Positions 17,035-25,616 of a stretch of 57,020 nucleotides of DNA are shown here, piece after piece. Source of the DNA: JANMDS01 sp031430575 (GTDB lineage: Bacteria > Pseudomonadota > Gammaproteobacteria > Burkholderiales > Casimicrobiaceae). The DNA lies in the NCBI GenBank assembly GCA_031430575.1, contig JANPBT010000055.1, positions 1-57,020 on the forward strand. The letters are read 5' to 3'. Every line of letters begins with the position of its first letter. Position 1 is the stretch's first letter. The notes beneath the pieces were generated by a model. That model searched no databases and had not been told where the DNA came from. It worked only from the letters and a program-made list of their open reading frames with translations. A program made the position numbers and the translations under genes.

Positions 17035-18450
17035 TTACAAATTTAGCGTACGCTTATCCACCGCCAGCGCGGCTTCCTTCACGGCTTCCGATAGCGTTGG
17101 GTGCGCGTGGCAAATGCGGGCAACATCTTCACTCGACGCACCAAACTCCATCGCCATCACACTCTCAGCGATGAGCTCGGAGGCCATCGGGCCTACGATG
17201 TGTACACCTAAAATTTTGTCTGTCTTTGCGTCGGCCAACATCTTTACCATGCCGCTCGTATCGCCCAATGCGCGCGCACGGCCATTGGCCATGAAGGGAA
17301 ATTGGCCGGATTTGTAGGCTACGCCTTCCGCTTTTAACTGCTGCTCGGTTTTGCCCACCCACGCAATTTCAGGCGCGGTGTAGATCACCCATGGCACGGT
17401 ATTGAAGTCAATGTGTGGATGTTGCCCCATCATGCGCTCGGCCACGGCCACACCTTCTTCTTCGGCTTTGTGTGCGAGCATGGGGCCACGCACCACATCG
17501 CCCACCGCCCAGACGCCAGGCAAGTTTGTCTTGCAATCGCCGTCGACGCTGATGAAGCCGCGCTCATCGAGTTGTAAGCCTACGGCTGGGGCGTTCAAAC
17601 CATTGGTGTTGGGTACGCGGCCAATGGAGATGATGAGTTTGTCGAATACGCTTTTTTGCTTCGCACCGGCTGCGTCGATGTAGTTCACCGTCACGTCTTT
17701 TTTTGTTTTCTCAACGGATTCGATCTTCACGCCCAAGTGAATCGCCAAGCCTTGTTTGGTGAAAAGTTTGTGCGCTTCTTTTGCAATCGTCTCGTCTACC
17801 GCACCTAAAAATTGCGGCAAACCTTCTAGCACGGTCACTTCTGCGCCAAGCCTGCGCCACACCGAGCCCATCTCCAAGCCAATCACGCCCGCACCGATCA
17901 CGCCCAACTTTTTTGGCACGTCGCCAATGCGCAGCGCGCCATCATTGGACAAAATAAGCTCTTCATCAAACGCCGCGCCTGGCAGCGCACGCGCGTTAGA
18001 GCCTGTGGCAACGACGACTTGCTTGCCCACAATTTTTGTCTCGCTAATGCCGATTTCGTAGCCCGCCTCGCTCTTACCCGCAAACGCACCCGTGCCGTGA
18101 AAAAACGTAACTTTGTTTTTCTTGAACAAATACAAAATGCCGTCGTTGTTTTGCTTCACCACCGTCTCTTTGCGCGCAAGCATTTTCGCCACATCCATCT
18201 TCACGCCCGTGGCCGTAATGCCGTGGTCTGCGAAATGATGGTTGGCCTGATCGAAATGCTCAGACGATTGCAGCAGTGCTTTCGAAGGAATGCAGCCCAC
18301 GTTTGTACACGTTCCGCCCGGTGCGGGCTTACCCGCTGCGTTTGACCACGCATCGATGCACGCGACCTTCATGCCCAATTGCGCCGCACGAATCGCTGCA
18401 ATATATCCGCCAGGGCCAGCGCCGATGACTACAAGGTCAAATTGATCCAT
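17035..18450 (-). CDS. lpd: Dihydrolipoyl dehydrogenase (E3 of 2-oxoglutarate dehydrogenase)
   Basis: 471 residues. An FAD motif GAGPGGYIAAIRAAQLG is followed by the redox disulfide GGTCTNVGCIPSKALL, an NAD motif GAGVIGLEMGSVWRRLG and the C-terminal His-Glu pair in HAHPTLSEAVKEAAL. It reoxidises the dihydrolipoyl arm of the E2 subunit, passing electrons to NAD+. It lies downstream of odhB on the same strand, with two small membrane-protein genes between, so it belongs to the odhAB-lpd group although the unit is interrupted. Confidence 0.95.
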   Translation of the reverse strand: MDQFDLVVIGAGPGGYIAAIRAAQLGMKVACIDAWSNAAGKPAPGGTCTNVGCIPSKALLQSSEHFDQANHHFADHGITATGVKMDVAKMLARKETVVKQNNDGILYLFKKNKVTFFHGTGAFAGKSEAGYEIGISETKIVGKQVVVATGSNARALPGAAFDEELILSNDGALRIGDVPKKLGVIGAGVIGLEMGSVWRRLGAEVTVLEGLPQFLGAVDETIAKEAHKLFTKQGLAIHLGVKIESVEKTKKDVTVNYIDAAGAKQKSVFDKLIISIGRVPNTNGLNAPAVGLQLDERGFISVDGDCKTNLPGVWAVGDVVRGPMLAHKAEEEGVAVAERMMGQHPHIDFNTVPWVIYTAPEIAWVGKTEQQLKAEGVAYKSGQFPFMANGRARALGDTSGMVKMLADAKTDKILGVHIVGPMASELIAESVMAMEFGASSEDVARICHAHPTLSEAVKEAALAVDKRTLNL

Positions 18451-18490
18451 TACTCATTTCTTTCTTGACTTAATAATAAAAAAAGTGAAA

Positions 18491-18504
18491 TACCTGCGGC
18501 GCAG
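18491..18504 (+). repeat. Dispersed TACCTGCGGCGCAG motif (single intergenic copy)
   Basis: Full copy with AAATACC and GATTTAG flanks upstream of lpd. Confidence 0.9.
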
Positions 18505-18565
18505 ATTTAGCCTCTGCAGCATCCGATTAATCGAAAAAATAATCAAAACATTGGCTTATGCAAGA

Positions 18566-19045
18566 TCATCGCGTCACGCCAAATGCACCTTCATAGACGA
18601 CCAACGCAAGTAGTAAAACGATCGCGACGTAACCCGCGAGCTTGAGCCGACGCTCCATCGCCGACGCGGGCTCTGGCGCGATTTCGTCAGCTTTTAGGCG
18701 CGCGTTGTGAAACGTAAACCCCAAGGCGAGCGCGCTCGTGCCGACTACCCCCAAAACCAGCGGAATCGTCGGCTGATTAGCGTAGAAAACTTTAAAAACG
18801 CTGAGGAAAGCCGAAGTTTTCCAAAACCACATCAAGGCGAGCACACCCTTGGGCGTAGCGAGATAATCGCGGAGCTTCGAAAATGCGGAATTGGATGGAT
18901 TCGCGGGCATGTAGTTTTGGATTCGAAGGGCGGTTACGTTACGGTTAGACTGCATATACGGGCTCGCGCAGCGCGGACATTCGAAGCGCAAACTCAATTC
19001 ACGATCCGAAGCGCTCAAATACCTGCGGCGAAGTTTCCTGAACAT
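18566..19045 (-). CDS. Hypothetical membrane protein
   Basis: Up to 159 residues. There are three hydrophobic segments: around GVLALMWFWKTSAFLSVF, TIPLVLGVVGTSALALGFTF and LAGYVAIVLLLALVVY, so it is an inner-membrane protein. The longest frame starts at ATG 19045 and would include FECPRCASPY, a possible half zinc-ribbon, and a dispersed-motif copy (19020, one base changed) encoding RRRYL. Other possible starts are 18955 and 18910, and none has a clear ribosome site. No family is recognised. Confidence 0.5.
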   Translation of the reverse strand: MFRKLRRRYLSASDRELSLRFECPRCASPYMQSNRNVTALRIQNYMPANPSNSAFSKLRDYLATPKGVLALMWFWKTSAFLSVFKVFYANQPTIPLVLGVVGTSALALGFTFHNARLKADEIAPEPASAMERRLKLAGYVAIVLLLALVVYEGAFGVTR

Positions 19046-19049
19046 CGTG

Positions 19050-19155
19050 GGTTGCGTTCATAACGCACCCACTCTAGCTTTTTGGAACATCAATCGCCAA
19101 AAAGTGCCTGCGGCGAGTTTCAGGTCGGTGCGTTATGAACGCACCCTACGCGAGC
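19050..19155. repeat. GTAGGGTG-family element with GTGCGTTATGAACGCAC hairpins
   Basis: Two hairpin units, GTTGCGTTCATAACGCACC (about 19050-19070) and GGTGCGTTATGAACGCACCCTACG (about 19131-19154), face each other and enclose a degenerate GCCTGCGGCG piece. The same unit occurs at 891-913. Confidence 0.6.
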
Positions 19156-19554
19156 TCAAAATGCTGTTTTGGTTCTCTCACACCGCTCCTGCGCAACAAG
19201 TAGTGGAGACCTCCCATCGGAAAGCGCTGGGTAACTGCCTACAGATTTGAAGTACTCAACCCCACGAGTTACGCACAGATCAAAAGGAGAAGGTGAAATT
19301 TGTTGGTCTACGGTTGTAGAGGATTTATCCTTATTTGATCGAAACATGATGGTCGATAAAAAGCCAATTCCAATAAGGACAAGAATTGCATGCGACGCTT
19401 TCAAATTACGCTTCGGTGCCGCTGACCTAACTCCTTGGGGGACAAGTACACAGTTGCAATGCTTACAAACCGAGGCATCCATATAAACTAGCTCGCGGCA
19501 GTCGGGACACCGAACATGAGTTTCAGGGGTAGGAATCTCAGTATTTTTGGACAT
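19156..19554 (-). CDS. Zinc-ribbon membrane protein, hypothetical
   Basis: 132 residues. The N-terminal zinc ribbon RCPDCRELVYMDASVCKHCNC (two CxxC pairs) is followed by one transmembrane segment (HAILVLIGIGFLSTIMF) and a short extracytoplasmic domain with two Cys (DLCVTRG...ERCERT). The orientation would be zinc ribbon in the cytosol and tail in the periplasm. The function is unknown. It lies directly downstream of odhB, with about 70 bases between. Confidence 0.7.
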   Translation of the reverse strand: MSKNTEIPTPETHVRCPDCRELVYMDASVCKHCNCVLVPQGVRSAAPKRNLKASHAILVLIGIGFLSTIMFRSNKDKSSTTVDQQISPSPFDLCVTRGVEYFKSVGSYPALSDGRSPLLVAQERCERTKTAF

Positions 19555-19624
19555 TTACGTTCTCTTCAAGACTTTCCTCGCTTGATCAGAAACACTTGCC
19601 GCATCAAATCGCTAACGGGGATCA

Positions 19625-20857
19625 TCACAAATCCAACAACAACCGCGCCGGATCTTCCAGTGCATCTTTCATCGCGACTAACGAGAGCACGGCTTCCCGC
19701 CCATCAATAATCCGATGATCGTATGAAAGCGCAAGATAGTTAATCGGGCGAATCACGATTTGGCCGTTCTCCACCACGGCGCGCTCTTTTGTGGCGTGTA
19801 CGCCTAAAATCGCGGATTGCGGCGGGTTGATAATTGGCGTGGAAAGCATCGAGCCAAACGTGCCGCCATTGGAAATGGTGAACGTGCCGCCGGTGAGCTC
19901 TTCAACGGTTAATTTGCCTTCGCCTGCGCGCTTGCCGAATTCGGCGATTTTCTTTTCGATATCAGCCAAGCTCATCTGGTCGCAATTTCGCAAAATCGGC
20001 ACAACCAAGCCGCGCGGCGAACCCACTGCAATCCCAATATCGAAGTAGCCGTGATAGACGATGTCGGCGCCGTCAATTGAGGCATTCACGACCGGGAATT
20101 GTTTCAGTGCGTGCACCGCAGCTTTTACGAAAAAGCTCATGAACCCTAACTTGACGCCATGCACTTTTTCAAACTTATCTTTGTAGGTCGCGCGCAAATC
20201 CATGATCGGCTTCATGTTGACTTCGTTAAACGTTGTCAAGATTGCGGCGGTAGATTGCGATTGCACCAAGCGCTCAGCCACGCGTGCGCGCAGGCGGCTC
20301 ATGGGCACGCGCTCTTCCGGGCGCGCGCCTAAGCTCAATACCACTGCTGGCGCTTTAATCTGCGCCGCAGGTACGGGCGTTGGCGCAGATACCTGCGGCG
20401 CAGTTTTTGCGTCGCTGGCGAGAATTACATCTCCCTTGGTAATGCGCCCATCTTTGCCGGTGCCTGCGATCGAGGCGGCGTCAACGCCTTGATCGGCCAT
20501 CATCTTTTTAGCCGCTGGCATTGCGCTCACCGACGGTGCAGCAGCCGAAATCTGCGCCGCAGGTATGGATGCGGAAACCGGCGCGGTTGCAGTTGCAGTT
20601 ACAGCTGCGCCGGCTTTCGCTTCGGTATCAATCACGCCGAGCACCATCGCGCTGGTCACTGTTGCGCCCGCTTGAATTTTGATTTCAACCAACACGCCAT
20701 CGCCCTGCGCAGGCGTTTCGAGCACGACTTTATCGGTTTCGATATCGCATAAATTTTGATCGCGCTTCACCGCTTGCCCCACTTTTGCGTGCCACGCAGC
20801 GAGCGTGCCTTCGGGAGTGCCTTCGGCGAGTACGGGAACTTTGACTTCGATTAACAT
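19625..20857 (-). CDS. odhB: Dihydrolipoyllysine-residue succinyltransferase (E2 of 2-oxoglutarate dehydrogenase)
   Basis: 410 residues, also called sucB. The lipoyl domain (residues 1-75) carries the lipoylated Lys in IETDKVVLE. The E3/E1-binding domain is AAKKMMADQGVDAASIAGTGKDGRITKGDV, and the catalytic domain ends with SYDHRIIDGREAV. It transfers succinyl from E1 to CoA in the TCA cycle. Three copies of the dispersed motif (20360, 20390, 20552) fall exactly in the two flexible linkers and encode APQVSAPT or PAAQI, which fits an Ala/Pro linker. The start at 20857 is standard (MLIEVKVPVLAEGTPEG). Confidence 0.95.
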   Translation of the reverse strand: MLIEVKVPVLAEGTPEGTLAAWHAKVGQAVKRDQNLCDIETDKVVLETPAQGDGVLVEIKIQAGATVTSAMVLGVIDTEAKAGAAVTATATAPVSASIPAAQISAAAPSVSAMPAAKKMMADQGVDAASIAGTGKDGRITKGDVILASDAKTAPQVSAPTPVPAAQIKAPAVVLSLGARPEERVPMSRLRARVAERLVQSQSTAAILTTFNEVNMKPIMDLRATYKDKFEKVHGVKLGFMSFFVKAAVHALKQFPVVNASIDGADIVYHGYFDIGIAVGSPRGLVVPILRNCDQMSLADIEKKIAEFGKRAGEGKLTVEELTGGTFTISNGGTFGSMLSTPIINPPQSAILGVHATKERAVVENGQIVIRPINYLALSYDHRIIDGREAVLSLVAMKDALEDPARLLLDL

Positions 20858-20872
20858 TTTTAGTTTTCTTTC

Positions 20873-20933
20873 GTAGGGTGGGCATTCATGCCCACGCGGT
20901 TTTACGCACGGTGGGCATGAATGCCCACCCTAC
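20873..20933. repeat. Perfect 23-bp inverted repeat, GTAGGGTG family
   Basis: Arms at 20873-20895 (GTAGGGTGGGCATTCATG plus CCCAC) and 20911-20933 are exact inverted copies with a 15-base loop. It fills almost the whole gap between odhA and odhB inside the operon, so the mRNA should fold here and may set the E1/E2 ratio or protect mRNA ends. It is the best-preserved member of the second repeat family. Confidence 0.85.
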
Positions 20934-20942
20934 ATTTCTTGT

Positions 20943-23795
20943 TTACAAATTCGTCATCATTTGCCCGGTGCCGAGCTTGTTAGAAAACGCGGACTCAACC
21001 AACTCTTTTTGCTGCGCGGCATGCTTTGACGCATAGCCGACTGCGGGCGATGCCGATACTGCGCGGCCGGCATAAAGCAATACTTGCTCAGGGCGAATAT
21101 CACCACGGAAATAGGCCATCAAGCGATACCACGCGCCTTGATTTTGGGGCTCTTCTTGACACCACACAACCTCTTGCGCCCCAGGGAATTTCTTAATCTG
21201 CGCAGCGAAATCTTCATGCGGGAACGGATACTGCTGCTCCAGGCGGATAATCGCAACGTCGGTAATTTTTTGCTCGCGACGATGCGCAACCAAATCATAA
21301 TAAACTTTGCCTGAGCAAACGATCACACGCTTCACATTTTTCGCAGTCATCTTCTCGGATTCACCGATTACAGTTTGAAATGTGCCTTCCGCTAATTCTT
21401 CAAGCGAGCTCACCGCCTCTTTGTGGCGAAGCAATGATTTCGGCGTCATTACGATCAGTGGCTTACGAAAATCGCGAATCATTTGGCGGCGCAGCATGTG
21501 ATAGCACTGCGCCGGCGTAGACGGCACAACGACTTGCATGTTGTGCTCCGCGCAAAGCTGCAAGAAGCGCTCGGGCCTGGCGGATGAATGCTCTGGCCCC
21601 TGGCCTTCGTAGCCGTGCGGCAGCAAAAGTGTCAGCCCGCAAACGCGCCCCCACTTGACTTCGCCAGAGCTTATGAATTGATCGATCACCACCTGCGCGC
21701 CATTGGCGAAATCGCCAAACTGGGCTTCCCAGACGACCATTTGATTTGGTTCAGACGTTGAGTAGCCATACTCAAAACCGAGCACGGCTTCTTCCGAAAG
21801 CACGGAGTCGATCACTTCAAATGTCGGCTGATTAGGTTTGATGTGCTGCAGTGGAATGTGGGTCCCGCTATCCCAGTTTTCACGGTTTTGATCATGAAAG
21901 ACTGCATGCCGATGTGAGAACGTGCCCCGCCCGCAATCTTCACCCGATAAACGCACGCCGATATCTTGATCAAGCAACGTAGCGTAGGCCAAATTCTCGG
22001 CCATGCCCCAATCGAGAGGCTGCGCGCCGTCGCCCATCGCACGGCGATCGCCAATCATTTTCTCAACACGCGAGTTCAACTTAAAGCCAGCAGGCGTTGT
22101 CACCAAAATTTTGCACAGCGCTTTGACCTTCGCGAGAGGCACCGTGGTATCACATTTATCGCTCCAGTGGCGATTGACGAATTTTGACCAATCGATTTGA
22201 TACGGTGGTTTGTAATTCGACAGAATCGTTTTATTGGTATGCGTGCCGCGATCAAGCGCAGCGCGATAGTCAGCCCAAAGCGATTCTGGCTCTTCCGCTT
22301 TCAGCGTACCTGCGGCGCAGAGTTGGTCTGCGTAGAACTTACGCGTGCCAGGGTGGGCGTTGATTTTTTTGTACATCAATGGCTGCGTGACCATTGGTTC
22401 ATCTTGCTCGTTGTGTCCCAACCGCCGGAAGCAAACGAGATCAATGAACACATCTTTGTGAAATTTCTGCCGATAATCCATTGCCAGCTCACAGATCAAT
22501 AAGCAGGTTTCAGGGTCGTCAGCATTGACGTGGAAAATCGGCACTTCCACCATCTTTGCGATATCGGTGCAGTAAAGCGAGGAGCGCACGTCGCGCGGGT
22601 CAGATGTTGTGAAACCAATTTGGTTATTGACTACTAAATGCATCGTGCCGCCGGTGTAGTAGCCGCGCGTTTGCGATAGCGCAAGCGTCTCTTGCACAAC
22701 GCCTTGCCCGCCAACAGCGGCGTCGCCGTGAATCAAGACCGCCATCACTTCATTGCCAGCCTTATCGTTGCGGCGATGCTGACGCGCGCGCACAGAGCCG
22801 GTGACGACGGGATTCACAATTTCCAAATGCGAAGGGTTAAACGCGAGTGTGACGTGCATCGGCCCGCCCGGAGTTACGATATCGCTCGAGAATCCTTTGT
22901 GATATTTCACATCACCAGCCGAGAGCGAAGTATCGTATTTGCCTTCAAACTCTGCGAACAAATCTTTGGGCATCTTTCCAAATACGTTAACCAGCACACC
23001 CAATCGACCGCGGTGCGCCATGCCAATCACAGTTTCTTGCACACCAAGCGCGCCCGCACGTTGCAGCAGATGATCGAGCATCGGGATCATGGTATCTGCG
23101 CCCTCGCCAGAAAAGCGCTTTTGGCCTACGTATTTCGTATGCAGATATTTCTCTAAGCCCTCGGCTGCGGTTAATCGCTCAAGCAGATGGCGCTTCATTG
23201 CAGTGTCGTACGAAGGCTTGAGCTGGGTGGTTTCAATACGGGTACGCAGCCATTCTTTCTCATCTTCGTCGGCCATGTACATATACTCAACGGCCACGGT
23301 GCGGCAGTAGATCGTCTGCAACGTATCGATAATATTGCGCAACGTGCCGCGCGTCGCACCATTAGCGCTGATCGGTAGTGAGCCGGACGAGAACTCGGAA
23401 TTCAAATCGGCATCTGTGAGCCCGTATGTTTTGAGATCGAGCGATTTGAGATGCGGCTTAACTTGCCGCGCAAGCGGATCGAGTGTGGCCAAGCGCCCGC
23501 CGACGCAGCGATACGATTCGATCAGTCGCATGACGCCAACTTGCTTTTCTTGCGCCGCAGCATCAACACCAGACGCCGCAGCGCGCGGTGATTTCCCGAG
23601 GGCTACAAACTTATCAATAATTGGTTGGTGGGCAACATCACGCGCATCCCCTTTGAGCTGCGCAAAGTAGGCGCGCCAATCCTCGCTAACCGAGGAAGGA
23701 TCAGCAAGGAACGCTTCATACTGCTCTTCGATAAACGGAGCGTTGGTTCCGAAGAGGGTTGAGCTTTGTTCAAACTCTTTCATCAGTGCGGCCAT
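20943..23795 (-). CDS. odhA: 2-oxoglutarate dehydrogenase E1 component
   Basis: 950 residues, also called sucA. It decarboxylates 2-oxoglutarate with thiamine diphosphate and passes succinyl to the lipoyl arm of OdhB. Visible landmarks are the N-terminal FLADPSSVSEDWRAYF, GMAHRGRLGVLVNVFGK, the ThDP segment HGDAAVGGQGVVQETLALSQ with NNQIGFTT, and the central SGEDCGRGTFSHRHAVFHD. One dispersed-motif copy (22307) encodes LCAAGT in a loop region (YADQLCAAGTLKAEEPESLW). It lies 68 bases after gltA and 86 before odhB. Confidence 0.96.
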   Translation of the reverse strand: MAALMKEFEQSSTLFGTNAPFIEEQYEAFLADPSSVSEDWRAYFAQLKGDARDVAHQPIIDKFVALGKSPRAAASGVDAAAQEKQVGVMRLIESYRCVGGRLATLDPLARQVKPHLKSLDLKTYGLTDADLNSEFSSGSLPISANGATRGTLRNIIDTLQTIYCRTVAVEYMYMADEDEKEWLRTRIETTQLKPSYDTAMKRHLLERLTAAEGLEKYLHTKYVGQKRFSGEGADTMIPMLDHLLQRAGALGVQETVIGMAHRGRLGVLVNVFGKMPKDLFAEFEGKYDTSLSAGDVKYHKGFSSDIVTPGGPMHVTLAFNPSHLEIVNPVVTGSVRARQHRRNDKAGNEVMAVLIHGDAAVGGQGVVQETLALSQTRGYYTGGTMHLVVNNQIGFTTSDPRDVRSSLYCTDIAKMVEVPIFHVNADDPETCLLICELAMDYRQKFHKDVFIDLVCFRRLGHNEQDEPMVTQPLMYKKINAHPGTRKFYADQLCAAGTLKAEEPESLWADYRAALDRGTHTNKTILSNYKPPYQIDWSKFVNRHWSDKCDTTVPLAKVKALCKILVTTPAGFKLNSRVEKMIGDRRAMGDGAQPLDWGMAENLAYATLLDQDIGVRLSGEDCGRGTFSHRHAVFHDQNRENWDSGTHIPLQHIKPNQPTFEVIDSVLSEEAVLGFEYGYSTSEPNQMVVWEAQFGDFANGAQVVIDQFISSGEVKWGRVCGLTLLLPHGYEGQGPEHSSARPERFLQLCAEHNMQVVVPSTPAQCYHMLRRQMIRDFRKPLIVMTPKSLLRHKEAVSSLEELAEGTFQTVIGESEKMTAKNVKRVIVCSGKVYYDLVAHRREQKITDVAIIRLEQQYPFPHEDFAAQIKKFPGAQEVVWCQEEPQNQGAWYRLMAYFRGDIRPEQVLLYAGRAVSASPAVGYASKHAAQQKELVESAFSNKLGTGQMMTNL

Positions 23796-23822
23796 CGTAG
23801 CCTCCTATGCGTAATTTTTTCG

Positions 23823-23852
23823 TACCTGCGGCGCAGATCTGCGCCGCAGGTA
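23823..23852. repeat. 30-bp perfect palindrome of two dispersed motifs (gltA-odhA gap)
   Basis: Two motif copies head to head, sharing AGATCT in the middle, give a perfect palindrome from TACCTGCGG to CCGCAGGTA. It lies between gltA and odhA in the same operon and should form a very stable hairpin in the transcript, a possible processing or attenuation point. There is no U-tract on the minus strand. Confidence 0.85.
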
Positions 23853-23862
23853 TTGGGGTGAT

Positions 23863-25173
23863 TTACGTGCGTTGGTGCAACGTGACAACGTCACGCTTGG
23901 TCGCGCCGGTAAAGAGTTGGCGGGGGCGACCAATTTTCTGATCGGGGTCAGCAAGCATTTCATTGAGTTGGGCAATCCAGCCAACCGTGCGCGCAAGCGC
24001 GAAAATCGCTGTAAACATGGACGTTGGGATGCCCAACGCACGTTGCACGATGCCCGAGTAAAAATCGACGTTTGGATAGAGCTTGCGGCTGACAAAATAT
24101 TCGTCGCTTAAGGCAATTTTCTCAAGCTCCATCGCGAGTTTAAAGAGTGGATCGTTTTGCAAGCCGAGCTCGCCCAACACTTCGTAGCAGGTCTCGCGCA
24201 TGAGCTTCGCGCGCGGGTCGTAGTTTTTATAAACCCGATGACCAAAGCCCATCAAGCGCACGTTGGAATTTTTATCTTTCACCTTGGCGATGAATTCCGG
24301 CAATTTCTCAACGCCGCCGGCCTTTTGCAAGTCTTCAAGCATCGAGAGCGCCGCCTCGTTTGCGCCGCCATGCGCGGGGCCCCACAAACAAGCCACGCCT
24401 GCGGCAATGGCAGCGTAGGGGTTGGTGCCCGATGAGCCGCAGAGGCGAACGGTCGATGTCGACGCGTTTTGCTCGTGATCGGCATGCAAGATAAAAATAC
24501 GATCTACAGCGCGCACCAACACATCGCTCGGCTCGTAATCTTCGCAGGGCGTTGCAAACATCATACGCATGAAATTGGCCGTGTACGACAAGTCATTCTT
24601 GGGGTACATAAACGGCTGCCCGATGGAATACTTGTATGCCATGGCAACGAGCGTTGGCATTTTCGCGATCAAGCGGATAGCAGCAATATCGCGGTGCTCA
24701 GCATTGTTAATGTCAAGGGTATCGTGATAGAAGGCCGACATCGCACCTACCAAGCCGGTCAGCACCGCCATCGGATGGGCATCGCGACGGAAGCCGCGCA
24801 AAAAGTTTTGCATCTGCTCGTGAACCATCGTGTGATGCATCACGAGATTTGAGAAATCTGCCTTTTGCTTGGCGTTAGGCATTGCGCCGTTTAGAAGTAA
24901 AAAGCAGGTTTCAAGATAATCGCAGTTAGTCGCGATCTGCTCAATCGGGTAACCGCGATATTGCAGCTCCCCTTTGTCGCCATCAATAAACGTAATCGAC
25001 GATCGACATGCCGCAGTGGACATGAAGCCCGGGTCGTAGGTAAATTTTCCTGTTTTTCCGTAAAGGGCTTTGATGTCAATGACATCAGGCCCAACAGTAC
25101 CTTTAAGCACGGGAAACTCGATGCTTGGCGAGCCATCAGAAAATGAGAGAGTGGCTTTGACGTCTTCGGACAT
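23863..25173 (-). CDS. gltA: Citrate synthase
   Basis: 436 residues, the size of the type II hexameric citrate synthases of Gram-negative bacteria. Catalytic regions are LHADHEQNAST (His), MGFGHRVYKNYDPRA (His) and PNVDFYSGI (Asp). It condenses oxaloacetate and acetyl-CoA to citrate. It lies between sdhE and odhA in one minus-strand run of TCA genes and is probably cotranscribed with them. The N-terminal domain (SDGSPSIEFPVLKGTVGPDVIDIKAL) is complete. Confidence 0.96.
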   Translation of the reverse strand: MSEDVKATLSFSDGSPSIEFPVLKGTVGPDVIDIKALYGKTGKFTYDPGFMSTAACRSSITFIDGDKGELQYRGYPIEQIATNCDYLETCFLLLNGAMPNAKQKADFSNLVMHHTMVHEQMQNFLRGFRRDAHPMAVLTGLVGAMSAFYHDTLDINNAEHRDIAAIRLIAKMPTLVAMAYKYSIGQPFMYPKNDLSYTANFMRMMFATPCEDYEPSDVLVRAVDRIFILHADHEQNASTSTVRLCGSSGTNPYAAIAAGVACLWGPAHGGANEAALSMLEDLQKAGGVEKLPEFIAKVKDKNSNVRLMGFGHRVYKNYDPRAKLMRETCYEVLGELGLQNDPLFKLAMELEKIALSDEYFVSRKLYPNVDFYSGIVQRALGIPTSMFTAIFALARTVGWIAQLNEMLADPDQKIGRPRQLFTGATKRDVVTLHQRT

Positions 25174-25202
25174 GATGGGCTCTGGGAGTTGGTTAATGAG
25201 GA

Positions 25203-25472
25203 TTATTGAATCGCGCGCAGCGCCTCTAGCACGCGATGGGATTGGGGCAGTACCTGCGGCGCAATTTCGACCTGCGCAAGCTCTTTTCTCGCCATCACAA
25301 GATCTAAAAGATCATTGTCAGAAAGATCGAGTAAAGCCGAGAGCCCGGTGATGTCATCTTCAGTCATCGCGCTGGCACTCGCATTGAAATATTTTTCGAG
25401 CACGATGTCATTCTCGAGCAGCCCGCGACGGGCGCTCCAGCGAATTCGATTAATACGGCCTTGATCGATCAT
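25203..25472 (-). CDS. sdhE: Succinate dehydrogenase flavinylation factor SdhE
   Basis: 89 residues from ATG 25472 (MIDQGRINRIRWSARRG). The RGxxE signature is visible in ARRGLLENDIVLEKYF. SdhE binds SdhA and promotes covalent FAD attachment. It follows sdhB in the operon. The C-terminal part contains a dispersed-motif copy (25251) encoding APQV in VEIAPQVLPQSHRVLEAL, beyond the five-helix core. A longer frame to 25529 has no support. Confidence 0.9.
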   Translation of the reverse strand: MIDQGRINRIRWSARRGLLENDIVLEKYFNASASAMTEDDITGLSALLDLSDNDLLDLVMARKELAQVEIAPQVLPQSHRVLEALRAIQ

Positions 25473-25500
25473 TGGGACACGCGCAACCAAAATAAACAAC

Positions 25501-25612
25501 TCAAAATAGACGCACGAAGCGCCCTGCACTTCGCAGAAAAATGAGAAGCGCTTCGCCCTCTCGCTTCGCTGCGTTTTTTTAGTTGTGGCTCTATTTTGAA
25601 AATGCTTCTCAT
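25501..25612 (-). promoter_or_regulatory. Structured spacer between sdhB and sdhE
   Basis: Two interlocking inverted repeats: TCAAAATAGA (25501-25510) with TCTATTTTGA (25590-25599), and ATGAGAAGC (25541-25549) with GCTTCTCAT (25604-25612). In the transcribed direction the second stem is followed by TTTTT. The arms cross, so the two stems exclude each other. This is the layout of an attenuator-like switch, but a decayed mobile element would look similar. Confidence 0.4.
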
Positions 25613-25616
25613 GGCA

